DNA from: Anaerolineales bacterium
GTDB lineage: Bacteria > Chloroflexota > Anaerolineae > Anaerolineales > Villigracilaceae
DNA: 5,347 bases
Assembly: GCA_025938055.1 (NCBI GenBank)
Contig: JAICQC010000330.1
Span: 1 to 5,347 of the forward strand
Reading direction: 5' to 3'
Shown here: positions 1 through 5,347 of the stretch, in pieces
Numbering within the stretch: the first letter of the stretch is position 1
How the letters are laid out: the number at the start of each line of letters is the position of its first letter
Translations under genes and position numbers: made by a program
Notes under the pieces: generated by a model
The model's database searches: none
Told to the model about the DNA's origin: nothing
What the model saw: the letters and a program-made list of their open reading frames with translations, nothing else

Positions 1-393
1 ATCATACATCAGGATGTCATTAGGAGTGGCGCTAACGGTGCCGCTCTCGAGGAGAACAGCTTCCGAAAATACCATGAGTGCTGTATTAGAATCCACAAAG
101 GCAAATGCCGTTAGATCGGGTCCACTCAGCAAGCCCTCATCCGAACCCTGGAAGATCATCTGCCAGTTCGTGCCGTCGAACTTCAGGATATCGTCATCCG
201 CGTAGCCCACTCCACCGACCGTCCCACTACCATCCAGCGAAATATACACTGGGGCAGCAGGCGTGGGGGCGGCGTATGTTACCGCAGGGATGAGAAACGA
301 GGCGAGCAGGGCAAGGATGAAAAAATACCTGACAGGGTTTGCCCATTTCGAGCTTTTGAACGAACGAACTTTCATGTGAAACGTGTTAGACAT
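1..393 (-). CDS. Secreted repeat protein with signal peptide, 3' end cut by window edge
   Basis: This open frame runs from ATG at 393 to the window edge without a stop, giving 131 residues of a longer protein. Residues 1-20 are basic (KVRSFKSSKW), about 22-36 form a hydrophobic core (YFFILALLASFLIP), and VTYA-AP at 38-43 fits a signal peptidase I site, so the product is probably exported. The mature part starts with a Pro/Ala-rich linker and then a beta-rich unit: SLDGSGTVGG (52-61), DDDILKFDG (66-74), W77, FQGSDEGL (81-88), DLTAFAFVDS (93-102), then DILMYD (126-131). The DIL-x-[FY]-D motif recurs 58 residues apart, which suggests tandem repeats. I recall similar repeats in large extracellular proteins of Chloroflexota and other environmental bacteria; their function is unknown to me. 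The ATG overlaps the sulfotransferase stop by 8 bases (ATGTCTAA). It is preceded by AGAAAGG with 8-base spacing, which favours this start over ATG 375, which has no such site. Confidence 0.8.
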   Translation of the reverse strand, partial: MSNTFHMKVRSFKSSKWANPVRYFFILALLASFLIPAVTYAAPTPAAPVYISLDGSGTVGGVGYADDDILKFDGTNWQMIFQGSDEGLLSGPDLTAFAFVDSNTALMVFSEAVLLESGTVSATPNDILMYD

Positions 394-1393
394 ATTGTTT
401 ACCTTTCTCGAAAGAATTTTCGGATAACAGGCGGGAGCGTGGGATTGGTTCGCCCCGCGTGATTTGTAGATTCGTTAAAACGATCCAGCCAAGCATTCGT
501 AACAGGCTGGCGGGCAGCAGCCGGCCGTAGAACTTGAGCAATTCCCCGGCTGATAATTTGACCTCCTGCTTTTGGTAGCCAAACCGCTGCATGAATTTCC
601 CCGTGAACATTTGGATATACAGAATTTCCAGATTCGATAAAACCTCCCGATAACGTCCAACGGGCTTCTTTGAGATCTTGCCCGGTTCGATCCTTTCGAA
701 TGAGCTGTTGCCTCCAACATTGGTATGTTCGGCGGCGCCGCTCATGCTCATCATCTCAGGGGCGAACTCCTCCCCGATAAACGCACAGACATCCTTCATC
801 ACACCTTCCGGGTCACGGGTAATGTCTTCAAAGCAGACGATTTTATACTGATTTGGGTAGCGCTTCAGGTTGCGGAGTGCACGGTTCATGGAAAATAACC
901 AGCGCCCGGTGGAACCGCCCAGCCGGGGGTTGTCACGCCCGTGGCGCTTACGAACCGAAGCATAGCGGTCGCGCGGATCGCGGATCATGTGGATGATTTT
1001 TGCATTCGGGTACTCACGAAAAACGCGATCGGCGTAATGTTCGGTGTGCAGCGATTTATCTCCCCAGCGTGGTTTGCCGAGACGCTCGGCATTGTGCAGG
1101 TGGAACAGAGAGAAAAGCTTTCCATAGCTGGGTGTGCCGCCGTCCAGGAACTCATGGCGAATGCGCTCTGCATCCGGCTTGAGATGTCTCATCCTGTTAT
1201 AGCGAGCCATATCCGAAAGGCAGCGCTCAAAATTGGCGGTCTCGTGTAGATCGCCATAACGCTCATGAAAATAGCGCCACATATTTGTCCGCCGGACCAT
1301 GGAGATGTTGGGATGCGAAGCCAGCAGCGCGAACATCAGGCTCGTGCCACTGCGGTCTGGACCGGCGATAAAAATGGGTGCATCTGAATTCAT
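386..1393 (-). CDS. PAPS-dependent sulfotransferase (Sulfotransfer_3-like)
   Basis: The predicted enzyme transfers sulfate from PAPS to a hydroxyl, most likely on a glycan or lipid given the adjacent glycosyltransferase. Numbering from ATG 1393 (335 residues), the N-terminal strand and 5'-phosphosulfate loop IFIAGPDRSGTS occupies 7-18. RWGDKS is at 109-114, and the 3'-phosphate-binding region IIHMIRDPRDRYAS is at 133-146, with R138 and S146 as likely contacts. CFEDI (187-191) matches the usual 'yEDL' element, GNSSF is at 228-232, and VGRYRE (245-250) matches the late conserved motif. The length suits the family. The frame is open up to ATG 1450, which would give 354 residues and a 17-base overlap with the glycosyltransferase gene. 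ATG 1393 has TAGGAG 8 bases upstream, ATG 1450 has no such site, and the fold begins right after 1393, so I chose 1393. The tail (about 285-311) is hydrophobic to amphipathic and might associate with the membrane. The acceptor is not determinable. Confidence 0.9.
   Translation of the reverse strand: MNSDAPIFIAGPDRSGTSLMFALLASHPNISMVRRTNMWRYFHERYGDLHETANFERCLSDMARYNRMRHLKPDAERIRHEFLDGGTPSYGKLFSLFHLHNAERLGKPRWGDKSLHTEHYADRVFREYPNAKIIHMIRDPRDRYASVRKRHGRDNPRLGGSTGRWLFSMNRALRNLKRYPNQYKIVCFEDITRDPEGVMKDVCAFIGEEFAPEMMSMSGAAEHTNVGGNSSFERIEPGKISKKPVGRYREVLSNLEILYIQMFTGKFMQRFGYQKQEVKLSAGELLKFYGRLLPASLLRMLGWIVLTNLQITRGEPIPRSRLLSENSFEKGKQYV
402..408 (-). promoter_or_regulatory. Ribosome binding site for the secreted repeat protein
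   Basis: On the minus strand the bases read AGAAAGG, 8 bases before ATG 393. The site lies inside the last codons of the sulfotransferase gene, so translation of the two genes is probably coupled. It supports ATG 393 as the start and supports this being a real gene. Confidence 0.6.
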
Positions 1394-1401
1394 TAATTTT
1401 G

Positions 1402-1407
1402 CTCCTA
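1402..1407 (-). promoter_or_regulatory. Ribosome binding site deciding the sulfotransferase start
   Basis: The minus strand reads TAGGAG, 8 bases before ATG 1393. It is the clearest Shine-Dalgarno site in the window. It lies in the 40-base gap after the glycosyltransferase stop, and it moves the sulfotransferase start 57 bases downstream of the longest possible frame. Confidence 0.75.
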
Positions 1408-1433
1408 AAGATAAGGTCGACAGTTCAGGGTGA

Positions 1434-2666
1434 TCAACCTCTCTCTTCATGGGTCGGGTTCAAATCCAGGCGGGGCTGCTTGACTTCCTTATTGTCTGCA
1501 AGTAGATCGTGGTATAGAGAAACATAACGATCAGCAATAAAGTCGAGGCTGTACCTGCTTTCTATCGTCTTGCGTGCAGCTTTGCCTATCTGTTCACGCA
1601 GTTCAGGCTGCTCAAGCAGCAACGCTACGGCGTTTGCAAGCGATTTGGGGTCGCCCGCGCTAAATACTAGACCGTTTTGGGCGTGTTCGGTTACATGCAA
1701 ATTGGCAGGAATATTTGAAACCACCACAGGCAAACCGCAGGTCATTGCTTCGAGGAGAGCATTGGAGTGACCTTCCGCCCGGGAGGGCAGGACAAAAATA
1801 TCAGCTTTCTGCAAATAGTCGAAGACCCGATCGGTCATTCCTACAAAATCCACCTGTTGCGCGATTCCCAGCTTTTCTGCCTGGTTGACCAGGGTATCCC
1901 GCAGCGGCCCATCCCCCAGCAACTGCAAGCGAAGTTTAAGAACTGGGTACTGGCTGGACAGCTGTTGAAAAGCCGTCAGCAGCACATCCAGCCCCTTTTG
2001 TTCATGGAGCCGTCCTACGAAGACCAGGCGGACCGGATCGTGTAGCCCAAAATCTACTTTCGCGGGGATCGAATCGGTCTCGACGCCATTGGGGATGTGC
2101 GTGATCCTGTCAGCGGGCACGCCTGCCTCGAGTAATTCCTGTACAATGGCTTGACTCGTAGCAACGAAACGGTCACTTTGCAGAGCCAAGGGCAGCAGAA
2201 AACGCGATAAGGGCAGTTGCTGGCCCATGCGCATCTTGCGGATGTCACTTGCCTGCCCACTGTTTGCCAGCTTCACCACGCTCTTGCGATGAAACCAGCG
2301 GGCTGCAAGGACGGCTACTGCGGCATGATAGTTCAACCCATGCACGTGCAGAATCTCATAGTCCGCGCGCCGGCGCCACAAATACCAGAACAGGGAGAGC
2401 ATATAGAGATATCCACCGAAACGACGAAGCCCCCTGAGTCCAAACATTTCCCATAACGTCTGGTTGCGGAAAACGCGAATGCCATCCAGAACCTCGTGTT
2501 GGGGTGTTCCCCTGAACCACCAGCCCGTCACAATTTCAGCCCGAACATTCTTTTCGTGCAATGTCCGGGCAAGTTTGTGTGCCTGTCTTTCTGCTCCGCC
2601 CACCCACGGATAGAACAACCGCACCACCATGTGTACACGCAACGGGTTCAACTCACTCCATTCCAT
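1434..2666 (-). CDS. GT4-family glycosyltransferase (GT-B fold)
   Basis: This is a predicted cytoplasmic or membrane-peripheral retaining glycosyltransferase using a nucleotide-activated sugar. It has 410 residues, normal for the family. The N-terminal Rossmann domain has LRVHMVVRLFYPWVGGAERQ (9-28), with the glycine-rich acceptor-side loop GGAERQ, and HVHG (107-110). IPNGVE (191-196) leads into the C-terminal donor domain. There VFVGRLHEQKG (215-225), LLGDGP (249-254) and FVG (274-276) precede the donor-binding EX7E motif, E298 and E306 within PSRAEGHSNALLEAM (294-308). All hallmark residues are intact. A hydrophobic, then arginine-rich stretch at about 84-100 may help it sit on the membrane. 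ATG 2666 lies 8 bases after the stop of the kinase/APH gene and has no good Shine-Dalgarno site, so initiation is probably coupled; TTG 2642 (codon 9) is a weaker alternative. The sugar and acceptor are unknown. The family is common in exopolysaccharide, O-antigen and glycolipid synthesis. Confidence 0.93.
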   Translation of the reverse strand: MEWSELNPLRVHMVVRLFYPWVGGAERQAHKLARTLHEKNVRAEIVTGWWFRGTPQHEVLDGIRVFRNQTLWEMFGLRGLRRFGGYLYMLSLFWYLWRRRADYEILHVHGLNYHAAVAVLAARWFHRKSVVKLANSGQASDIRKMRMGQQLPLSRFLLPLALQSDRFVATSQAIVQELLEAGVPADRITHIPNGVETDSIPAKVDFGLHDPVRLVFVGRLHEQKGLDVLLTAFQQLSSQYPVLKLRLQLLGDGPLRDTLVNQAEKLGIAQQVDFVGMTDRVFDYLQKADIFVLPSRAEGHSNALLEAMTCGLPVVVSNIPANLHVTEHAQNGLVFSAGDPKSLANAVALLLEQPELREQIGKAARKTIESRYSLDFIADRYVSLYHDLLADNKEVKQPRLDLNPTHEERG

Positions 2667-2674
2667 ATCGCAGG

Positions 2675-4615
2675 CTAGATCGAGAGTAAACTATTCAGCC
2701 GCAGTAATTTGTCGGGATTGTTCATCACCCAATCCGCCTGCCCTACAGCATCACGGGCAGAGATCAGCTTACGAGCCGGTCCACCGGTCTCAAAGTATGA
2801 ATTCCAGTAGATCAGTGAAGCGCGCAGTTTGTGGAATCTCCATACCAGAGGCAGGAACTGCCATTCATCATCACTAATCGGATATGCAGACTGATACCCC
2901 TGCAGAAAATTACGAATGCTCTCAAAATTATAGGTTCCGCCTTTATACCGTAAGCGGGAAAGTGCCGAGACCAGATCGCTGAGCCGCCATTCGAGCCGAG
3001 ACGACTCAAAGTCAATCGGTGTGACCACATCTCTGTCAAAGACAATGTTATGCAGACCATAATCCCCGTGAATAATCAAACGAGTCAATGCAGAACTGCG
3101 CAGGGTTTCATCGACCTGGGTCAGTTCATCGAGAACGTACTGGCAATTCTGTACCAGCCAACTGGCATGTCTTTTATCATCTTCATCGCGGAGAGATCGC
3201 GATTTTTCCTTCATCTCATCCACTTTGGCAGAATGCCAGGCAAGATTCCGCCGCCAGTCACCTGTATACGATACGAATCCGAGGTGGTGCCAACCATCAG
3301 GCATGAACCCAGCCAGGGCGCTATGCAGTCGACCCATTGTCTCACCCGCAACTTTCATTAATTTATGGCGGTACGATGGGGGGACAAAACTCAATGAATA
3401 GTTCGTTCCATCCACAAAGTCGAATAATGCGTAATTCCCGCTGTCCAGGCTGACAAAGTTATCACCAGCCGGGGACGTGGTCAGCCGAGGTCCCGGAAAG
3501 CCCAGTTCTGTCAACCGCTCCAAAATGGAATGACTGTAAATAATGGTGGGAGTTTCGAGGCGCGCACGGTAGCGTTTGATGACCTTCCTGCCTGCGGAAG
3601 TGTTCAACATCAGGTTGCGGGTCCGTCTGCTCAGAGGCAAATTGGATGGCGACTCAAGCAATTTCAGCCCCAAACGGTCCACCACGGTTTGGACAGTTTC
3701 CATTTCTATGTCGAGGGAACGCACCCTGGATTTGACGAATTCAGACAACCTGGAAGGTCGCGGCAAATGAGGGATCCACGGGACCGTGGTCTTCCACGAA
3801 GGCACGACATTTCCGTTCAGGCTCCCAGGTTGTTCGCGATCAGCAGTAGAAATATTCATAAGTTTATTCCGTAATTCCTCACGAGTGCGGTCGAGATCAT
3901 TATGACTGTTGTCCACCTCCACTACCTGCCAGCCTCTGACTCTGATGTGATTTAAGGTGGTGTTCAGTGCGCGGTTCGAGCTTTCCAAATAGCGTCTCAA
4001 GTCCGCGCGAGGTCTATTGTGATAATGTTTCCAAACTCCACGCAGGATGATACGTTCCTCACAGATATCAATTGGCACACACGGGACGATCACAATGCCG
4101 GGCTGTGGAATCAGATCCATATAAAAACGGACTTGCGCCGGGTCAGGCATTTCAACGATGGAGGCATGTAAATGCACAACTCGGTGGACAAAACCATCAT
4201 CAAAAATCAGAGCCTCGCCCGGTTGCAGGTACGCACTAAGAAACTCATAACGTCCCATCAGATGATGGAACCAGTGCAAAACGCGCCTCTCCCGGAGGGC
4301 AGCCCCGGCGGGACGGCGCTCCTGAGACTCTGACACATACTTGATCAACTGTTTGTGCTTATGCAGAAACGTACGCCGATAGGCAAAACTTGTGAGATTG
4401 AAGACTTGCCATAGTAGTTGTTTACGATAGCGGGCAGGAGCGAGACGGTTGACCAACTTGCCTAAAAAGGTTCGCCCAGCTAATGGTCGCGCTGCCTCTA
4501 TCACTGAGTAGGCATGGATTCCCTGCTCCTTAAAAATCTCAAGCGCCGCCTTCATAAGCGTCGTTTTGCCGGCCCCGGGAGTTCCAAAAAATTCGACGAT
4601 CAATGGCTTCGTCAC
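2675..4615 (-). CDS. Two-domain protein: P-loop kinase fused to APH-type phosphotransferase
   Basis: This 646-residue protein joins two phosphotransfer folds. The N-terminal domain (about 1-255) is a nucleoside/adenylate-kinase-like P-loop domain: VEFFGTPGAGKTTL at 7-20 is Walker A, LIFDDGF at 136-142 is the Walker-B/DR-like strand, and IVIVPCVPIDICEERI (174-189) fits the later core strand. A Pro/Ser-rich linker (about 256-295) follows. The C-terminal domain (about 330-620) is APH/choline-kinase-like, with probable ATP lysine K347 (VIKRY), brxHGDxxxxN-type loop HGDYGLHN at 516-523 (D518, N523) and metal-binding IDFES at 534-538 (D535). Key residues of both domains look intact. The start is GTG 4615, 4 bases into the upstream stop (GTGA); the Walker motif at residue 11 fixes the start to within a few codons. 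A role in phosphorylating a sugar, lipid or other precursor of the surface polymer is inferred from context only. It is not a recognisable antibiotic-resistance enzyme. Confidence 0.85.
   Translation of the reverse strand: MTKPLIVEFFGTPGAGKTTLMKAALEIFKEQGIHAYSVIEAARPLAGRTFLGKLVNRLAPARYRKQLLWQVFNLTSFAYRRTFLHKHKQLIKYVSESQERRPAGAALRERRVLHWFHHLMGRYEFLSAYLQPGEALIFDDGFVHRVVHLHASIVEMPDPAQVRFYMDLIPQPGIVIVPCVPIDICEERIILRGVWKHYHNRPRADLRRYLESSNRALNTTLNHIRVRGWQVVEVDNSHNDLDRTREELRNKLMNISTADREQPGSLNGNVVPSWKTTVPWIPHLPRPSRLSEFVKSRVRSLDIEMETVQTVVDRLGLKLLESPSNLPLSRRTRNLMLNTSAGRKVIKRYRARLETPTIIYSHSILERLTELGFPGPRLTTSPAGDNFVSLDSGNYALFDFVDGTNYSLSFVPPSYRHKLMKVAGETMGRLHSALAGFMPDGWHHLGFVSYTGDWRRNLAWHSAKVDEMKEKSRSLRDEDDKRHASWLVQNCQYVLDELTQVDETLRSSALTRLIIHGDYGLHNIVFDRDVVTPIDFESSRLEWRLSDLVSALSRLRYKGGTYNFESIRNFLQGYQSAYPISDDEWQFLPLVWRFHKLRASLIYWNSYFETGGPARKLISARDAVGQADWVMNNPDKLLRLNSLLSI
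4612..4615 (-). other. GTGA stop/start overlap coupling the two kinase genes
   Basis: On the minus strand the GTG start of the kinase/APH gene and the TGA stop of the upstream kinase share four bases. Only a weak purine stretch (GGGAAA, 4 bases before the TCCT preceding GTG) precedes it. Reinitiation by the terminating ribosome is the likely mode, giving linked amounts of the two proteins. Confidence 0.8.
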
Positions 4616-5343
4616 AGGATTTCCCAGATTCTTCTCTTCAGTTGCAGAAACACCTCATCGAAAGGCAAATCTGCATTGAGATTGATGCTGCGCAGGCGCT
4701 TCGAGTCAGACTCAGCCAAGGTGGCAAGCTGACCGATCAACTGACTCTTGGCTTTGAGCACCTCGGGCTGATGGTCGGGCTTGCGCTGGAACGACACTTC
4801 AGGGCTGACATCCAGGATGACTAAATACTCCGGCGGACGGATCTTGTCGTAGAGTCTTTTTTCAGCCCTTGCCATTCTTCGCGCTACCGGACCAGCGCTC
4901 TCGCCAGCCAGAGCAGTGATCCTCGAGCCGTCCATGCGACCAGCACCGAGGTCCGGATCGAGCACCTCCAGCGGATACCGGTCAAAGATCACGACCGACC
5001 CCGCCATGGATTTTTTCATGCCAGCTAGATAACGCTCATAACGATCCTGCGCCAGCGACAGATGATGCCAGTACAGGAAAAAATCCCGCAAGCCGGCAAA
5101 CGGTTTGGAAACAAAGTTCTGCTCACCGAATACCTTTGCAGTTGTGCGGTGCGCGCGGCGGAAGGCCCGGTAAACGGAGTACAGGGAGATACTGCGCCGG
5201 GAGGGAAGTTTGCTTCCAAGGTAATAGACATGCGTGTCTATCTTCCAGGAGAACCATTTCGTCAGTGCCTTGCACATGGTGGATTTCCCGGCACCATCGG
5301 CGCCGATCAACGCCAGGGTCAGGCCGCCGGCTGTCAACGTCAT
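4612..5343 (-). CDS. Thymidylate-kinase-like P-loop kinase, 5' end possibly outside the window
   Basis: This is a predicted ATP-dependent small-molecule kinase of the P-loop nucleoside/thymidylate kinase superfamily. From ATG 5343 it has 243 residues. LALIGADGAGKST (10-22) is Walker A, VVIFDRYP (117-124) carries the DR-Y motif, and PPEYLVILDVSPEVSFQRK (170-188) is the characteristic core strand plus the arginine-containing lid start. The lid is short (about 187-200). The REPGGT-type substrate motif of true dTMP kinases is missing; YYLGSKLPSRRS lies at about the expected position. It is also longer than the usual ~210 residues and sits with glycan genes, so I do not call it tmk. Only four bases lie beyond the ATG and the frame is still open there, so the ribosome site cannot be judged. 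The gene may start further right, or the domain may be the end of a larger protein. Similar kinase/APH pairs occur in polysaccharide loci, but the substrate is unknown. Confidence 0.8.
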   Translation of the reverse strand: MTLTAGGLTLALIGADGAGKSTMCKALTKWFSWKIDTHVYYLGSKLPSRRSISLYSVYRAFRRAHRTTAKVFGEQNFVSKPFAGLRDFFLYWHHLSLAQDRYERYLAGMKKSMAGSVVIFDRYPLEVLDPDLGAGRMDGSRITALAGESAGPVARRMARAEKRLYDKIRPPEYLVILDVSPEVSFQRKPDHQPEVLKAKSQLIGQLATLAESDSKRLRSINLNADLPFDEVFLQLKRRIWEIL

Positions 5344-5347
5344 CTTG

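Noticed and set aside
14..293. Two short plus-strand open frames at the left edge
   Set aside because: The minus-strand frame here has a ribosome site, signal peptide and repeat motifs, and explains the region better.
941..1249. Plus-strand open frame of 102 codons
   Set aside because: It is antisense to the conserved core of the sulfotransferase, with no domain evidence.
1767..2045. Plus-strand open frame of 92 codons
   Set aside because: It lies wholly antisense to the glycosyltransferase, which has all family motifs. It has no recognisable domain or ribosome site.
3530..3874. Plus-strand open frame of 114 codons
   Set aside because: It is antisense to the kinase/APH gene, mainly to its linker and the start of the APH domain. 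Composition looks like a shadow frame and there is no domain evidence.
2675..4615. Aminoglycoside resistance gene, suggested by the APH-type HGDYGLHN motif
   Set aside because: The APH fold covers many kinases (choline, homoserine, sugar, lipid). The P-loop fusion and glycan-operon context do not suggest resistance, and no resistance family is recognisable.
4612..5343. Housekeeping dTMP kinase (tmk)
   Set aside because: It has the fold-level motifs but lacks the substrate-binding REPGGT-like motif, is longer than usual and sits in a glycan operon.
1..5347. RNA genes, CRISPR array, insertion sequences, terminators or att sites
   Set aside because: The window is almost entirely coding. No regular short repeats, inverted-repeat ends, tRNA-like patterns or stem-loop plus T-run were seen, and no gap between genes exceeds 40 bases.

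Overview
The window holds five tightly packed genes, all on the minus strand and read from the right edge to the left edge. Nearly every base is coding, and there is no stretch above about 300 bases without a gene. In transcription order they are: a thymidylate-kinase-like P-loop kinase (5343 to 4612, possibly longer beyond the right edge); a 646-residue two-domain protein with an N-terminal P-loop kinase and a C-terminal APH/choline-kinase-type phosphotransferase (4615 to 2675); a GT4-type glycosyltransferase (2666 to 1434); a PAPS-type sulfotransferase (best start 1393, stop at 386); and a signal-peptide protein with a repeated beta-rich unit (start 393), cut by the left edge. Junctions are a 4-base GTGA stop/start overlap, an 8-base gap, a 40-base gap with a strong Shine-Dalgarno site, and an 8-base overlap. 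This is the layout of one co-transcribed, translationally coupled operon. No promoter or terminator is visible inside it, so both probably lie outside the window.

The organism is a bacterium of moderate GC content. The secreted repeat (SLDGSGTVGG..., ADDDILKFDG..., DILMYD) and the kinase/APH/sulfotransferase/glycosyltransferase mix recall environmental Chloroflexota (Anaerolineae-like) surface-polysaccharide loci. This rests on recalled family resemblance, not on a search, so the taxonomic assignment is tentative.

Taken together, the genes look like part of a surface-glycan or glycolipid assembly and decoration locus. The glycosyltransferase would add a sugar, the sulfotransferase would sulfate a hydroxyl, and the three kinase-type domains would phosphorylate a sugar, lipid or other small molecule. 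The substrates cannot be read from the sequence. The most notable object is the P-loop kinase/APH fusion directly following a second P-loop kinase of the same broad fold, giving three predicted phosphotransfer domains in two consecutive genes.
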